The position numbers were made by a program, and so were the translations under genes. A stretch of 64,000 nucleotides of DNA, taken from the NCBI GenBank assembly GCA_902518955.1, contig CABYIR010000003.1:28036-92035 (forward strand), written 5' to 3'. Below, in pieces: positions 1 through 11,158 of this stretch. The stretch is from an uncultured Pelagibacteraceae bacterium. GTDB lineage: Bacteria > Pseudomonadota > Alphaproteobacteria > Pelagibacterales > AG-422-B15. The notes under the pieces were generated by a model that was not told where the DNA came from, did not search any database, and saw only the letters and a list, made by a program, of their open reading frames with translations. Position 1 is the first letter of the stretch, and the number at the start of each line of letters is the position of its first letter.

Positions 1-189
1 AAAATATGGGATAGCTTGTAAATAAGTTTTGGTTTCAATTAGCTTTTCAGTGCCACGGTGTAAAAGACCGATATGAGGATCAGCTCTTTCAACAACTTCT
101 CCATCGAGGTCAAGAATTAATCTTAGAACTCCGTGAGCAGCTGGATGAACAGGGCCAAAATTTACAGTTACTGTTTTACTTTCCGCCAT
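1..189 (-). CDS. nuoD: NADH-quinone oxidoreductase subunit D (5' part only)
   Basis: Reading the minus strand from the ATG at 187-189 gives 63 codons with the NuoD N-terminal signature [14 protein letters not shown], followed by [12 protein letters not shown], before the window ends. NuoD is the 49-kDa subunit of the peripheral arm of complex I and helps form the quinone site; that role is family knowledge. The start overlaps the end of nuoC by 14 bp, which suggests translational coupling in a nuoA-B-C-D operon. NuoC and NuoD are separate genes here, as in Alphaproteobacteria, not fused as in enterobacteria. The remaining gene lies outside the window. Confidence 0.95.
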   Translation of the reverse strand, partial: MAESKTVTVNFGPVHPAAHGVLRLILDLDGEVVERADPHIGLLHRGTEKLIETKTYLQAIPYF

Positions 190-775
190 TGCGGTCCTGC
201 TCCTCTTCTTTGTACTTAGTTCCTTCCCAAGGACTTTGAATATCAAAATGACGATAGTCTTGTTGTAGCTTTACAGGCTCATATACAATCTTCTTTTCAA
301 TTTCATTGTATCGAACTTCAACATTACCGCTCAAAGGGAAATCTTTTCTTAATGGATAACCTTCAAAACCATAGTCGGTAAGAATTCTCCTCAGATCTGG
401 ATGATCATTGAATTGGATTCCGTACATATCAAAAGCTTCTCTTTCAAACCAATTTGCACATGGGAATACAGACGTAAGACTATCTATTGATGAACCTTCA
501 TCAATGTATACCTTAACTCGAGCTCTTAAATTATTTTTAAAACTTAATAAATGGTATACAACTTCAAACCTATTTTCTCTATCAGGATAATCAACGCCAG
601 CAATATCTGTTAACTGTCGAAATTGACACTTTGAGCTATCTTTTAAAAACTGAAAGGTTGTAATTATCTGTCTTGACTCAATAATAATCTCAATTTGATT
701 ATTGATAACTTTAACATCAATAGGATTTATTTTTTCACTAATAGTCTGAACGACTAAATCAATAGGACTGCTCAT
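176..775 (-). CDS. nuoC: NADH-quinone oxidoreductase subunit C
   Basis: This 199-residue protein matches the 30-kDa subunit of complex I, which sits with NuoD in the quinone-side peripheral arm. The family signature is visible around residues 105-150: [16 protein letters not shown], then [15 protein letters not shown] and [10 protein letters not shown]. The length is normal for an unfused alphaproteobacterial NuoC. It lies 4 bp downstream of nuoB and overlaps nuoD by 14 bp, so the genes are almost certainly co-transcribed. Confidence 0.97.
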   Translation of the reverse strand: MSSPIDLVVQTISEKINPIDVKVINNQIEIIIESRQIITTFQFLKDSSKCQFRQLTDIAGVDYPDRENRFEVVYHLLSFKNNLRARVKVYIDEGSSIDSLTSVFPCANWFEREAFDMYGIQFNDHPDLRRILTDYGFEGYPLRKDFPLSGNVEVRYNEIEKKIVYEPVKLQQDYRHFDIQSPWEGTKYKEEEQDRNGGK

Positions 776-779
776 AAAC

Positions 780-1301
780 TTATCTAACTATGTTGCCTTC
801 TCTACGTATTTTCTTTTGAAGTTGCAATATTCCATACATTAATGCCTCAGCTGTTGGTGGACATCCTGGAACATAAATATCAATTGGAACTATGCGATCA
901 CTTCCCCTTACAACTGAATATGAATAGTGGTAATACCCTCCACCATTAGCACAGCTTCCCATTGAAATTACATAACGAGGCTCAGCCATTTGGTCATAAG
1001 CTTTTCTTAGCGCAGGAGCCATCTTGTTAGTTAATGTTCCTGCAATAATCATAACATCAGCATGTCTAGGTGAAGCTCTTGGTGCTGCACCCATTCTCTC
1101 AACATCATATCGTGGTGTTCCAACGTGCATCATTTCAACGGCACAACATGCAAGTCCAAACGTCATCCAATGCAATGAACCTGTTCTGGCCCAATTTATT
1201 AAGTTGTTTACGTTTGTTACAATAAAACCTTTATCTGAATATCGTTGTTTCAGATCTTCTAATTCTTGAGATCCAATCTCTGGTGTTGCAGCTATTGCCA
1301 T
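780..1301 (-). CDS. nuoB: NADH-quinone oxidoreductase subunit B
   Basis: This 173-residue protein is the PSST subunit of complex I and carries iron-sulfur cluster N2, the last electron donor to quinone. The cluster cysteines are visible in [10 protein letters not shown] (two adjacent Cys), [10 protein letters not shown] and [11 protein letters not shown], the normal set of four. It is soluble and docks on the membrane arm. Its start overlaps the end of nuoA by 10 bp and nuoC begins 4 bp after its stop, so it is the second gene of the operon. Confidence 0.98.
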   Translation of the reverse strand: MAIAATPEIGSQELEDLKQRYSDKGFIVTNVNNLINWARTGSLHWMTFGLACCAVEMMHVGTPRYDVERMGAAPRASPRHADVMIIAGTLTNKMAPALRKAYDQMAEPRYVISMGSCANGGGYYHYSYSVVRGSDRIVPIDIYVPGCPPTAEALMYGILQLQKKIRREGNIVR

Positions 1302-1657
1302 TCAAGTGCCCCTTTCTTCCATTCGTATATAAAACCAATGGTTAAGACACCTAAGAAAAACATCATAGAGAAAAATCCAAGTAATCCTAGATTTCCAAAG
1401 GTAATTGCCCAGGGAAACAAAAAGGTGACCTCAAGATCAAAAATAATAAATAGCAAAGTCACGAGATAAAATCGAATATCGAATTTCATTCTAGAATCTC
1501 CAAATTGAGGAAATCCACTTTCAAAGGCATCGCTCTTTTCAGGATCAGGATTTCTTTTGGCAACAAGAAAATTTGCTAATATAAACAAACAACTAATAAC
1601 CAGTGCAACAATTAGAAAAATTGCTAATGGAAGGTACTCAGCTAATATAAAGTTCAT
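1292..1657 (-). CDS. nuoA: NADH-quinone oxidoreductase subunit A
   Basis: NuoA is a small membrane subunit of the proton-pumping arm of complex I. The 121 residues show three hydrophobic segments (about residues 9-31, 62-84 and 90-110) and the loop signature [20 protein letters not shown] between the first two. An AGG Shine-Dalgarno-like sequence lies just 5' of the ATG. It is the first gene of the nuo operon, with a 203-bp divergent spacer to the next gene. In many Alphaproteobacteria nuoA follows hupB and the Val/Asp tRNAs directly; here about 17 kb separates them. Confidence 0.96.
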   Translation of the reverse strand: MNFILAEYLPLAIFLIVALVISCLFILANFLVAKRNPDPEKSDAFESGFPQFGDSRMKFDIRFYLVTLLFIIFDLEVTFLFPWAITFGNLGLLGFFSMMFFLGVLTIGFIYEWKKGALEWQ

Positions 1658-1860
1658 AATCCTAAAGAGCTTTTAAACAATATATACACTTAAAAAAGTA
1701 AAAAAAAACAACGATATGCCTATTCAGATACGATTATTTGTGTATCATTTTAATGTAAAAATAAGATTAATGAATTCAATTGGATGTGACAAAATAACAT
1801 AATTTAAATTTAATTTAATAAATAAATTCAATAAGTTAATAAGTAAATTGGAGATGCTAC

Positions 1861-2778
1861 ATGAGTAATGACCTTAAACTTCTGGTTGATAACCTACATT
1901 TTTCAGAAGGGCCACGCTGGCATGATGGAAGGTTTTGGTACTCAGATTTCTATCAAAAAGCTGTTTTTTGTGTTGATGAGTCGGGAAGTGTTGAAAAAGT
2001 AGTTGATATACCAAACCAACCATCAGGTCTTGGATGGCTTCCAAACAATGATTTACTCATAGTGTCAATGCATGACCAAAAATTAATGAAATATAGCAAT
2101 GGACAATTAACAGTCCATTCTGACTTATCACATCTTACACAATTCACCTGTAATGATATGGTCGTAGATAGAGATGGCCATGCCTACATTGGAAATTTTG
2201 GAACAACGCAACATAATGTAAATGTAAAACCAACTTGCTTAATTCATGTAACACCAGACGGTGTTGCGGATATTGCTGCAGAAAACTTAGAATTTCCAAA
2301 TGGAACTGTAATTACACCTGATGGAAAGAGAATGATTTTAGGTGAAACCTATGCTGGTCGCTTAACTTCATTTGATATTAGCAATGACAAGTCGCTTTCG
2401 AATAGAAAAGTATGGGCTCAAATGATGCCGTTACCCGTTTATTATTTTTCAAAAATTCAACGATTCTTTGGTGTAAGGGCAAAAGAGTCAACTTACAAAG
2501 TACGTGTCCCCGATGGAATTTGCTTAGACGAACAAATGGGCATATGGGTAGCTTCCCCTACTTCTACTGAAGTATTTCGAGTTGAAGAGGGAGGAAAAAT
2601 TACAGACTCAATTCAAACACCCAACAGAGCATTCGCATGCATGTTGGGAGGACAAGATCGAAAGACCTTATACATTTCTACTGCTCAAGAATCTACTCCG
2701 GAAGTTGCTAGTCAAAATAAATTTGGAAAAATATACACAACACGCGTTGATATTCCTGGTGCTGGTTGGCCGGCATAA
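1861..2778 (+). CDS. SMP-30/gluconolactonase family protein
   Basis: This 305-residue protein has the six-bladed propeller pattern of the SMP-30/Gluconolaconase/LRE family: FSEGPRWHDGRFWYSD at residues 15-30, SGLGWLPNNDLLIVS, and NDMVVDRDGHAYIGNFG, with FPNGTVITPDGK and PDGICLDEQMGIWVAS later. Acidic and Asn residues in these motifs are the family's divalent-metal ligands. Family members hydrolyse sugar lactones or related esters; the substrate here cannot be told. There is no signal peptide, so it is probably cytoplasmic. A GGAGAT ribosome site precedes the ATG. The next gene, a GST, starts on the base after its stop, so the two are probably co-expressed. Confidence 0.88.
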   Translation: MSNDLKLLVDNLHFSEGPRWHDGRFWYSDFYQKAVFCVDESGSVEKVVDIPNQPSGLGWLPNNDLLIVSMHDQKLMKYSNGQLTVHSDLSHLTQFTCNDMVVDRDGHAYIGNFGTTQHNVNVKPTCLIHVTPDGVADIAAENLEFPNGTVITPDGKRMILGETYAGRLTSFDISNDKSLSNRKVWAQMMPLPVYYFSKIQRFFGVRAKESTYKVRVPDGICLDEQMGIWVASPTSTEVFRVEEGGKITDSIQTPNRAFACMLGGQDRKTLYISTAQESTPEVASQNKFGKIYTTRVDIPGAGWPA

Positions 2779-3387
2779 ATGTACAAAGTTTATGGACGCC
2801 CATTTGCTGGATCACTTATAGCTGAGTTCTTACTTAACGAAGCTGATGCTAATTACGAATTCATAAAAGTTGACTACGAAAGTTCAAAAAAAGATGATTT
2901 CTTAAAAAAAAGCCCAATGGGAAAAATACCTGTTTTGGAATGTCCAGACGGTCGTCTTGTTTTTGAAACAACTGCAATTGTAGCGCACATAGTTGAAACA
3001 AAAAATATACTTATACCAAAAATTACTACGCCACAACGTGATCTCTACAATCAATCAATGTCAGTCATGTCGACTAGTATTTATCAGAATTATCATCACC
3101 AAAATCATAGTTATTATTATGTCTCAGAAGAAAATTATGATGACTTAAGAAATAGAGCCGCTGAAAGACAATTTACGATCTATAATTATATTGAAACAAT
3201 TCTTAATCCATACCTTTGTGGCAGAGAACTTACTGCCGCTGATTTTTATTTATATATGATTGCAACATGGGATCATGATCGAAAAAAACTATTTACTAAT
3301 AGGCCAAAATTATCAGCTCTTATAAAAGGACTAAGCGAGAGACCATCAATAAAAACCGTTATTTCAAGTCATTCTAATAGCAGTTAA
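2779..3387 (+). CDS. Glutathione S-transferase family protein
   Basis: The 202 residues show a GST layout: an N-terminal thioredoxin fold with KSPMGKIPVLECPDG (cis-Pro loop) and FETTAIVAHIVE (glutathione-binding Ser/Thr region), then an all-helical domain with the N-capping pattern LTAADFYLYMIATWD. GSTs conjugate or reduce electrophiles with glutathione in the cytosol; the class and substrate are not assignable. It abuts the SMP-30 gene with no spacer and ends 1 bp from the end of the convergent giant surface-protein gene. Pairing of a lactonase-like enzyme with a GST suggests a small detoxification or catabolic operon, which is inference. Confidence 0.85.
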   Translation: MYKVYGRPFAGSLIAEFLLNEADANYEFIKVDYESSKKDDFLKKSPMGKIPVLECPDGRLVFETTAIVAHIVETKNILIPKITTPQRDLYNQSMSVMSTSIYQNYHHQNHSYYYVSEENYDDLRNRAAERQFTIYNYIETILNPYLCGRELTAADFYLYMIATWDHDRKKLFTNRPKLSALIKGLSERPSIKTVISSHSNSS

Positions 3388-3388
3388 A

Positions 3389-6300
3389 TTAAAATTTATA
3401 TTCTAGTGATAACGATAAGGAGTATGAAGAGTATTTATCTGAGGACTTCTCTGCAGAAATTGCTACATCTGAACTAAGAGTGTTATCAGTATTTGTGCTT
3501 GTCAGCATGGAGTTTAATCTGAGGGTTGCCCTTCCCTTGAAATCAAAGCTTGGATCAAGCCTGCTGACATACACTTTATCAGGATTAGCTAGATAATTTA
3601 CAAAAACATTTGATCTTCTTGTTAGATTTTCTTCAAACGATAAATCAAAGACCGGAACAAGAGATAGTTTATAAACTTTTTTATCTAAATTAATCTCGTT
3701 CATGCTTCTTATATCTGTTCCAAAGACAAATGACGATGTACTCACTGCTTGTGCATCCACATGCAAAGCCTCAACTCCTGGACTTTCATCATAAGCGCCC
3801 AATTCAATCTGACCAAAACTAAATCGACCATACGGATTAAAACTAAGATTATTGTAATTAATGATCTTATTAAATCCTAACGAAGTATTATAATAATGGC
3901 CCGTACGATAGAATGTGTGAGTAGTCGAAGTTCCATTTGCAAATCGTGAGCCATCTATTTCAATGTCTCCATAAGTAAGAATTAAATCAACGTACTCATT
4001 ATTATCAAGAGCTATATTGTGATAGCTTGAAACTGATAACGAGTCTGAATAAACTTTACTTCTTTCAAACTGAACTGTGTTTTCTCCTCTAGATTCATGA
4101 ATACCAAACCCTAACAAATAATCGTTAGAAATTTGTCTATCAAATCCAAAAGATAAGTCTTTTATTTTTGTCTTACTACCTAATTTTGTTCCTTCTGTCT
4201 CTACATCACCATAACTAACTGTTCCTGATGTCCAAATACTCCATTGAAGAATAGGATCGTATGCAAAGTTTACTTTGCTCCCAAAGATATCTACAAATTT
4301 TAAAAGATCTTCATTAGATCCATTGTAACTAAGTTTTATTCCCTGATGAGATCGATTTCCACTGTTTCTTATAAATGAGAGACGTCCAAGAACTGTATCT
4401 CTTGTCTGTATCATTGCTACCTCTGTTGGTCCAGCTTGCTCTTTCAACACAGACTCGCTTTCGGCATCTTCAAATGGTGAGGCTAAGTACAACCAATCAA
4501 AAATAGCTTCTTCATTAATGTTGCCTACTGCGTCAGTAAACTTCCCACTCTCAACTTTAATTTGTTTTTGACCATTGCCACTTGGAGTAAATGTTGCTGT
4601 GTAACTTGTTCCACTGCCACTAAAACTTGAAATTGTTCCACCAGTAGTGACAATATCATCAACAGTGAAATCTGTCGCAGTTTCACTTAGAGTAAATGTT
4701 AAAGATAAAGAAGTGTCGTCTGATACTGATGAGTTATTAACTTCTGAAGACGTAATAGACACAGATGGACGAGTTCCGTCATAAGTCCAAACAAACCGTG
4801 TTGCTGCCGTACTGAAATTACCACTTGAGTCTGTAAAGACTCCTGCCTCAACATCGATATAAACATAACCATCGGCATTTGGTGTTACTGTTACTGTATA
4901 TGAAGTACCACTTCCACTAAAATTAGATAACGTTCCACCATCAATTTTTATATCATTTATAGTGAAATTAGATGTTGTTTCACTTGTAGAGAAGGCAACG
5001 GAAATTGTTGTGTCATTTGATGCCGAGCCACTTGATACAGTGGATGATGATATTGTGATCGATGGACTAGTACTGTCATATGTCCAATTAAATTGTGATG
5101 CGGCAGCACTATTGTTTCCAGCTATATCAGTGAATGAACCAGCGTTTACATCTATTGTTGTTGCGCCATCTCCTGATGGCTTAAATCGTGCGGAATAAGT
5201 TGTTCCAGAACCAATAAAGCTGGATAGAGTTCCTCCGCTTAGACTGATATCACCCGCTACAAAGTTTGTGGAGGATTCTGAAAGAGTAAATGTCAATACA
5301 ATTGAAACATCGTTGCTTGTATCACCATCATTTACTGTTGAAGATGTAATCGTTATCGTTGGAGCAACGGAGTCATATGTCCAGTTGAATTGAGATGCTG
5401 CAATATTATTGTTCGCACCATCAGTAAACGTACCTGCGCTTACATCAACTGTTGTTGCACCATTACTGGATGGAGTCAAGGTGGCTGTATATGATGCGCC
5501 ACTACCACTAAAGTTTGAAATTGTTCCTCCACTTACTGTTATATCTCCCTCAGCAAAATTACTTACTGACTCAGAGATAGAAAATACCAGTCCGATAGAG
5601 CTATCATTAGTCACTGATCCATCTGTTACTCCACTAGTTGATGACGAAATCGCAATTAGTGGGGCGGTTCCATCATAAGACCATGTAAACGTGTTTGATA
5701 CAGTATTATTGAATCCTGCTGCGTCTGTAAATTTATTAGCAGCAACTGTAACTGATGTCTGAGAAGATGAAATTGCAGTTAATATCGCTGAATAATTTGC
5801 CCCACTGCCTGTAAAGTTTGATACTTGTGCATTTGCTATTGTTAAGTCATCAAGTCCAAAATCAGTGGAAGACTCACTTAGTGTAAATGTTAAATTGATC
5901 GATGTATCAGTAGTTGTTGATCCACTTGAAACTGTTGATGAACTAATTGTTATTGATGGAGGCGTTGTGTCGTACAACCAATTAAATTGATTTGCCTCAG
6001 TGTTATTATTGCCAGCTTCATCAGTGAATGCTCCTGCATTGACATCAATGGAAGTGGCTCCTTGTCCAGAAGGTGTGAATGTTGCTGAATAAGATGTTCC
6101 ACTTCCACTAAAGTTTGATATTGACCCTCCACTAACAGTGATGTCACTAGATACAAAGTTTGTTGTGATTTCAGAAGTAGTAAATGTCAAAGCAATAGAA
6201 CTGTCCTGTGAAGCATCACCATCACTCACAGTTGAGGACTCAATAATTACTGAGGGTGCAACTTTATCAGATATGAAGTAAACATACCCAATACCCTCCC

Positions 6301-9300
6301 AAAGTGTACCTGTGTTCGTGAATGAATAGGCTGAAGCATTATTGCCTGCTAAATCAGTTCCAAATTGATAACTGTAAGCATTTACATATTCGTCATTGGA
6401 TGATGTATTGGTTGGAGTAAGTGTATAACTGTAAGTTGTTCCACTTCCAGAAAAATTTGAAACATCAGCATTCATAGTATCAATATCACTTATCTCAGCA
6501 TCTATAATTTCTTCACCAAATACTAACTCTACATTGATAGAAGATGCATTTGATCTTCGTATACCAATATCGTTTTGATAATCTGCCCGATAAAACGTAT
6601 TTGGCGTTGATGTTGCTGATTGAACTTCAGGTTGAGTTCGATCACTAGTGTAATTAAATTCAAGTGTGGCAAAGTTAGTGTTTCCAACTGAGTCGGTAAA
6701 TAAATCTTCTGCAACACTAATTGCTTTTACCCCATCGCGTAAATTGCTATGGCTTTCAGCCGACGGGTGAAAACGTGCTGTATACGTGTCTCCACTTCCA
6801 GAAAAATGTGATATTGATCCGTTTGCAGTGACAGATATATCATTCGCCGTAAAACCAACAATATCTTCTGTTGCTTTAAAGGTAAGATTGATCCATCTAC
6901 TATTTGTAATACCTCCATCTTCTAAATCAGCTAATGTACCTCTTCGAGGGCCTCCATACCACCACCCGTATACATAGCGTTGTGCTGTTATTGTCATGAT
7001 TGGCTTTTCACCATCATAAGTCCAATTAAACTGAGTTGCAGCCGCTGAATTAGAATTGCCAGCACTATCAGTAAACTTACTAGTTCCGATATCAATTGTC
7101 GTATCAATAAGTAGAACTGTTGGTGTAAAGTTTGCTGTGTACGTAGTTCCGCTTCCAGTAAAATCTGAAATAACACCTCCGCTAACTGTTAAATCATCCT
7201 GTACAAAATCTGAAACGCTTTCACTGAATGTGAACGTCAACGCGATATAACCATCATTTGATGCCACTCCATCACTAACTGTCGATGAATTAATTGCAAC
7301 CGTTGGTGCTTTTGTATCGATTACATAATTTGATGAAGAATAAGTCGAAGTCATTGCATTACCGTCACTGTCCGTAAAAGATGTATCAATGACTAAAGCA
7401 TTAGAAGAAGCTTCAGTGTCAGAAGTTGGAGTAAATGTTCCTGTCCAAGTGATATTGTTACTCGTTGAAAGTGTTGAAAGTGATCCATTTGGCATTGAAA
7501 CATCAGCATTAGCAAAGCCAGTTACTGATTCTGAAAAAACAATTGTAACTGAAGACGTTTCTCCAATTTTCATCGCCGCATCACCAAATGATACTGAAGA
7601 CACAGTGGGTCGAATTGTAGTTACAGAATAATTAGCGGTTGTTGATGATGAGGATGGAGCGTTGCCCGCAGTATCGGTATATGAAGTTGCTAATGTTAAA
7701 ATATTTGATGTATCATCCGTACTTGATGTAGGCGTAAATATTCCTGTCCAAGTAATGTTATCACTTGATGACATTGTTGTAAGCGATCCATTTTGAACAG
7801 TGATATCATCACCACTACTAAAACTACTAACCGCTTCAGAAAAAACAAGAGTCACTGTCGTGGTTTCACCTGCATCCAAATCAGTATCCGCAAGAACAAA
7901 ACTGCTTACAGAAGGTCTTATAGTTTCTACAGAATAATTTTCAGTAGTTGCAGAAGGCCCTGTATTGCCACCTAAGTCTGTATAGGTTGTTGCCAAAGAT
8001 AATATGTTTGATGAATCTTCAACACTTGATGAGGGTGTTAATGTTCCAGTCCAAGTAATGTTATCACTAGTTGACATTGTTGTAAGAGATCCATTTTGAA
8101 CAGTGATATCATCACCACTACTAAATCCTATAACCGCCTCAGAAAATACCAATGTTACAGTGGCTGTATCTCCTACTTTTAATACTGTATCTGATAATGT
8201 AAAACTTGATACAGTGACTGCTGTATTATCATATGTCCAATTAAATTGAGAAGCAGCAGAATTATTATTTCCAGCATTATCTGTAAACTTACTTGCTTCT
8301 ACATCTATTGTTGTTGAGCCTTCGCCAGAAGGTGTAAACGTCGCGGTGTAAACTGTAGAGCTTGATGCTGAAAAATTTGATAAAGACCCGCCTGATACAC
8401 TGATGTCGCCAACAGCAAAATTACTTGTAGCTTCACTTGAAGTAAATGTTAAAGCAATTGAGCTATCGTTTGACGTGTCACCATCTGAAACCGTTGATGA
8501 TGTAATCGCCATTGTTGGAGAAGTACTGTCATACGTCCAATTAAATTGGGATGCAGCAGTATTGCCATTTGAGGCTCCGTCTGTAAACACTCCTGCATTA
8601 ACGTCAACCGTTGTAGTTCCATCACTACTTGGCGTAAAAGTTGCGGTATAAACTGTAGAGCTTGATGCTGAAAAATTTGATAAAGACCCGCCTGATACAC
8701 TGATGTCGCCAACAGCAAAATTACTTGTAGCTTCACTTGAAGTAAATGTTAAAGCAATTGAGCTATCGTTTGACGTGTCACCATCTGACACTGTTGATGA
8801 TGTAATAGCCATTGTTGGACTTGTTACATCGCCATCAAATCTTGAGGCAGGAACAATTGAGTAGGATGTCCCTCCAGATGTATCTTCATAAAGTTTTAAT
8901 ACTGCGCCACCACCATTCTCATAATAATACACAGTTATTGAGTAAGCTTGGCCCCCAACTCCAGTCCATAATCCTGAGACATTATAATTTGATGGTCCTT
9001 GATCATGCCAATCGTCTAAAACAGTGGTTCCATCTATAATGACTTTAATTCCATCATCTACTCTTGCAGCAAATCTAATAGATGAAGAAACACCTGAGTC
9101 ACCAGGGTGTGCATAAGTACCAGTAAATTTTACAATAACATCGTCTGATCGCCCTGAATCTAAAACTTGTCCATTCCCCCAATCGTAATTCAAATCAGAA
9201 ACAGTCCCAGATGATTGGACAGATGTATTATCTGGTGGATTAAAGTTAGGAGAGCCACCTCCTGAAGCACTTATAAAAGACTCATATGCTAGGTCCGCAT

Positions 9301-9400
9301 ATACGCTACTAGTTGAAATAAATATAAATAAAAAGACTAAAAATTTCTGCACAGCCAACATAAAGGCGAACATAACACTCAATGAAGTATTTTTATACAT
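3389..9400 (-). CDS. Giant secreted surface protein: PA14, 14 Ig-like modules, C-terminal beta-barrel
   Basis: The 2003-residue product has an N-terminal signal peptide ending near residue 35 (cut after VYA). A PA14-like domain follows (residues 37-188; [13 protein letters not shown] and [17 protein letters not shown]), then about 14 modules of roughly 100 residues (193-1637). Eleven resemble bacterial Ig-like repeats with [16 protein letters not shown] and FTDxAGN motifs; modules 3-5 are a second type with VTLVFSEAV. Residues about 1640-2003 have alternating amphipathic strands and end in SLSLEYKF, a terminal Phe typical of outer-membrane barrels. This order suggests a self-exported adhesin in which the barrel anchors and displays the repeats; that is inference. 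PA14 domains often bind glycans. Possible starts are Met1, Met10 and Met14. It is by far the largest gene in the window. Confidence 0.85.
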   Translation of the reverse strand: MYKNTSLSVMFAFMLAVQKFLVFLFIFISTSSVYADLAYESFISASGGGSPNFNPPDNTSVQSSGTVSDLNYDWGNGQVLDSGRSDDVIVKFTGTYAHPGDSGVSSSIRFAARVDDGIKVIIDGTTVLDDWHDQGPSNYNVSGLWTGVGGQAYSITVYYYENGGGAVLKLYEDTSGGTSYSIVPASRFDGDVTSPTMAITSSTVSDGDTSNDSSIALTFTSSEATSNFAVGDISVSGGSLSNFSASSSTVYTATFTPSSDGTTTVDVNAGVFTDGASNGNTAASQFNWTYDSTSPTMAITSSTVSDGDTSNDSSIALTFTSSEATSNFAVGDISVSGGSLSNFSASSSTVYTATFTPSGEGSTTIDVEASKFTDNAGNNNSAASQFNWTYDNTAVTVSSFTLSDTVLKVGDTATVTLVFSEAVIGFSSGDDITVQNGSLTTMSTSDNITWTGTLTPSSSVEDSSNILSLATTYTDLGGNTGPSATTENYSVETIRPSVSSFVLADTDLDAGETTTVTLVFSEAVSSFSSGDDITVQNGSLTTMSSSDNITWTGIFTPTSSTDDTSNILTLATSYTDTAGNAPSSSSTTANYSVTTIRPTVSSVSFGDAAMKIGETSSVTIVFSESVTGFANADVSMPNGSLSTLSTSNNITWTGTFTPTSDTEASSNALVIDTSFTDSDGNAMTSTYSSSNYVIDTKAPTVAINSSTVSDGVASNDGYIALTFTFSESVSDFVQDDLTVSGGVISDFTGSGTTYTANFTPTVLLIDTTIDIGTSKFTDSAGNSNSAAATQFNWTYDGEKPIMTITAQRYVYGWWYGGPRRGTLADLEDGGITNSRWINLTFKATEDIVGFTANDISVTANGSISHFSGSGDTYTARFHPSAESHSNLRDGVKAISVAEDLFTDSVGNTNFATLEFNYTSDRTQPEVQSATSTPNTFYRADYQNDIGIRRSNASSINVELVFGEEIIDAEISDIDTMNADVSNFSGSGTTYSYTLTPTNTSSNDEYVNAYSYQFGTDLAGNNASAYSFTNTGTLWEGIGYVYFISDKVAPSVIIESSTVSDGDASQDSSIALTFTTSEITTNFVSSDITVSGGSISNFSGSGTSYSATFTPSGQGATSIDVNAGAFTDEAGNNNTEANQFNWLYDTTPPSITISSSTVSSGSTTTDTSINLTFTLSESSTDFGLDDLTIANAQVSNFTGSGANYSAILTAISSSQTSVTVAANKFTDAAGFNNTVSNTFTWSYDGTAPLIAISSSTSGVTDGSVTNDSSIGLVFSISESVSNFAEGDITVSGGTISNFSGSGASYTATLTPSSNGATTVDVSAGTFTDGANNNIAASQFNWTYDSVAPTITITSSTVNDGDTSNDVSIVLTFTLSESSTNFVAGDISLSGGTLSSFIGSGTTYSARFKPSGDGATTIDVNAGSFTDIAGNNSAAASQFNWTYDSTSPSITISSSTVSSGSASNDTTISVAFSTSETTSNFTINDIKIDGGTLSNFSGSGTSYTVTVTPNADGYVYIDVEAGVFTDSSGNFSTAATRFVWTYDGTRPSVSITSSEVNNSSVSDDTSLSLTFTLSETATDFTVDDIVTTGGTISSFSGSGTSYTATFTPSGNGQKQIKVESGKFTDAVGNINEEAIFDWLYLASPFEDAESESVLKEQAGPTEVAMIQTRDTVLGRLSFIRNSGNRSHQGIKLSYNGSNEDLLKFVDIFGSKVNFAYDPILQWSIWTSGTVSYGDVETEGTKLGSKTKIKDLSFGFDRQISNDYLLGFGIHESRGENTVQFERSKVYSDSLSVSSYHNIALDNNEYVDLILTYGDIEIDGSRFANGTSTTHTFYRTGHYYNTSLGFNKIINYNNLSFNPYGRFSFGQIELGAYDESPGVEALHVDAQAVSTSSFVFGTDIRSMNEINLDKKVYKLSLVPVFDLSFEENLTRRSNVFVNYLANPDKVYVSRLDPSFDFKGRATLRLNSMLTSTNTDNTLSSDVAISAEKSSDKYSSYSLSLSLEYKF
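8349..8788. repeat. Perfect 140-bp direct repeat inside the surface-protein gene
   Basis: Bases 8349-8488 and 8649-8788 are identical by direct reading, offset by exactly 300 bp, which is one 100-residue Ig-like module. They encode the matching parts of modules 1 and 2. The flanking module sequence has diverged, including at synonymous positions, so the identity points to recent duplication or gene conversion. The other modules are similar at protein level only. Confidence 0.95.
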
Positions 9401-9472
9401 AGTAATTAGTACTAATTACTATTTAAAGTAATCTCTTTTTTACATTTTTTATGAGAAGTCTTAAAGAATTTA

Positions 9473-9844
9473 CTAATACTTTTTTTTCAAAGGTAGTTGT
9501 GAATTTAACCATCCTTTATTACCTTCAAATCCATCAACAACATTAATGCATTTATAATCCTCATGACTCAACATATCGGATGCCAAGGCGGATCGAACAC
9601 CAGATTTACAAATAAATGCTATTTCAAACTCCTTTTCAATATTAAGACTAAGAATATCATTTACAAAATTACCATTTAAGGATCCTTCATTGTTTTTTAT
9701 TGATACAAAATATGTCTTAAGACCAATTTGATCACCGTCTGGTTTGCCGACTGTCTCCCACTCTCGTTCAGTTCGAACATCAATTAAGATACATCTGCTA
9801 TTATTACTATACTCAATTAGTTCATTTGGTGTCATCTCTTTCAT
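9473..9844 (-). CDS. Rhodanese-domain protein (single domain)
   Basis: This 123-residue protein is a single rhodanese domain. LIDVRTEREWETVGKPDG is the usual N-terminal motif, and the active-site loop CKSGVRS places the persulfide-forming cysteine at about residue 79. Rhodaneses carry sulfane sulfur from thiosulfate or persulfides to acceptors such as cyanide or thiols. The gene is last in a tight minus-strand set, peroxiredoxin then methyltransferase then rhodanese, and shares one base with the methyltransferase gene. A persulfide-dioxygenase-like gene is divergent from this set, which fits sulfane-sulfur handling. No signal peptide is present. Confidence 0.9.
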   Translation of the reverse strand: MKEMTPNELIEYSNNSRCILIDVRTEREWETVGKPDGDQIGLKTYFVSIKNNEGSLNGNFVNDILSLNIEKEFEIAFICKSGVRSALASDMLSHEDYKCINVVDGFEGNKGWLNSQLPLKKKY

Positions 9845-10497
9845 TATATTTTCCTCATTGTTGCTCTATAAAGTCGTCTAGGGAAACTTCCTTCTTCAAA
9901 AGTACTCATATCGAGTAATTCAAAGCCTCTCAACAATTTTTTAATTCTTTCCTTGGAAAAGAAATGAACAATAAATCCATTGCTTTCATATAAATCTTCT
10001 CCTCGATGGATTCCATTTTGATAGTCTCCATCTTCTATATTTCTAACAGTAAATACATTTAACCCACCCTGTTTAAGAACTCTATGAACTTCATTATTTA
10101 AATTCTCTATTTCTTCAAAAGTGAGAGCCATACAATATAACATATGGGAATAGCACCCATCGATGCTATTATCTTCGAAAGGAAGTCTTTCTCTAACATC
10201 GCAAAGCTGAGCGTTTACTCTATTTAGTAATTCAAACTCAGACACTTTTTCGCTAATTTTATTTATACCTGAGGGACTATAATCTAATGCATGAACATAG
10301 ATATCGTTTTTTGCAAATAAAAATGAGTCTCTTCCCTGGCCGGCGCCAAGTTCAATCATATTTTTTACATTATTTTTTTTAAAAATTTCTAGAGTATAGC
10401 TAGCGGGGTCGCTTGAACTTATACCAAACATCTCAGGCTTATTTGAGAAATTATTTTCCCAATGCTGAGATTGTTTGTTTAAAAGATCCTTGTCCAA
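9844..10497 (-). CDS. Class I SAM-dependent methyltransferase
   Basis: The 217 residues contain motif I, MIELGAGQGRDSFLFA, at about residues 37-52, the acidic residue ending strand 2 (VHALDYSPSG), and a motif around RLPFEDNSIDGCYSH, as in class I methyltransferases. The opening NKQSQHWENNFSNKPEMFG resembles TehB/thiopurine-type proteins, but the substrate cannot be read. It begins 1 bp after the peroxiredoxin gene and overlaps the rhodanese gene by 1 bp. The context suggests methylation of a small thiol, sulfide or oxyanion, which is inference. Confidence 0.85.
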   Translation of the reverse strand: MDKDLLNKQSQHWENNFSNKPEMFGISSSDPASYTLEIFKKNNVKNMIELGAGQGRDSFLFAKNDIYVHALDYSPSGINKISEKVSEFELLNRVNAQLCDVRERLPFEDNSIDGCYSHMLYCMALTFEEIENLNNEVHRVLKQGGLNVFTVRNIEDGDYQNGIHRGEDLYESNGFIVHFFSKERIKKLLRGFELLDMSTFEEGSFPRRLYRATMRKI

Positions 10498-10498
10498 A

Positions 10499-11158
10499 TT
10501 ATTTTGATGGATCAGGAACTTTTCTTAAATAAGGCTTTACTGTTTCCCATCCATCAGGATAGATTTCTTTTGCCTGTTCGTCTTTAACAGCTGGAAGAAT
10601 TACGACATCCTCACCTTTTTGCCAGTTTGCAGGTGTAGCAACTTTATGATTTGCTGTCAGTTGCATTGAGTCAATAGCTCTCAAGATTTCATTAAAATTT
10701 CGTCCTGTTGCCATTGGATAAGTTAAAAATAATCCAATTCTTTTATCAGGTCTAATAACGAATACCGTTCTCACTGTCTCATTATCAACTGCGGTACGAC
10801 CCATTGAAGATTCTCCTGCATCTCCTTCAAGCATATTGAATAATTTTGCAATTTTTAAATCTTCATCAGCTATGATTGGATAGTTCGGCTTAATACCAGC
10901 AACATCTTCGATATCGTTTAGCCAATTTTTATGGTCTTCAACTCCATCAACACTTAAACCAATAACTTTCACATTTCTTGCATCAAAATCTCTTTTCATG
11001 TGAGCTAATGAGCCAAGTTCAGTTGTACAAACAGGTGTGAAATCTTTTGGATGAGAAAATAATACACCCCAACTGTCTCCAAGCCATTCGTGAAACGATA
11101 TGTCGCCTTCTGATGTTTTAGCTTCAAAGTCAGGGCACATACTATTTATTTTTAACAT
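10499..11158 (-). CDS. Peroxiredoxin, 1-Cys (Prx6) type
   Basis: This 219-residue cytosolic protein reduces hydrogen peroxide and alkyl hydroperoxides. The active-site motif DFTPVCTTELG puts the peroxidatic cysteine at residue 44. The long C-terminal section with PANWQKGEDVVILP and YPDGWETVKPYLR is typical of Prx6-type enzymes. Only one other cysteine (residue 8) is present, so a 1-Cys mechanism is likely. An AGGAGTT ribosome site precedes the ATG. It leads the operon with the methyltransferase and rhodanese genes and diverges from the persulfide-dioxygenase-like gene across a 203-bp AT-rich spacer in which I see no clear regulator site. Confidence 0.93.
   Translation of the reverse strand: MLKINSMCPDFEAKTSEGDISFHEWLGDSWGVLFSHPKDFTPVCTTELGSLAHMKRDFDARNVKVIGLSVDGVEDHKNWLNDIEDVAGIKPNYPIIADEDLKIAKLFNMLEGDAGESSMGRTAVDNETVRTVFVIRPDKRIGLFLTYPMATGRNFNEILRAIDSMQLTANHKVATPANWQKGEDVVILPAVKDEQAKEIYPDGWETVKPYLRKVPDPSK

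Noticed and set aside
1266..1469. Plus-strand 67-residue ORF over nuoA/nuoB
   Set aside because: It is antisense to two certain genes and has no recognisable protein features.
4962..8736. Several opposite-strand and same-strand ORFs of 60-107 residues inside the surface-protein gene
   Set aside because: They lie entirely within a clear coding frame, have no family motifs and repeat the period of the Ig modules, so they are shadow frames.
8349..8788. Regular repeats that could suggest a CRISPR-like array
   Set aside because: The repeat unit is about 300 bp and codes in frame for Ig-like modules; there are no short spacers and no cas genes.
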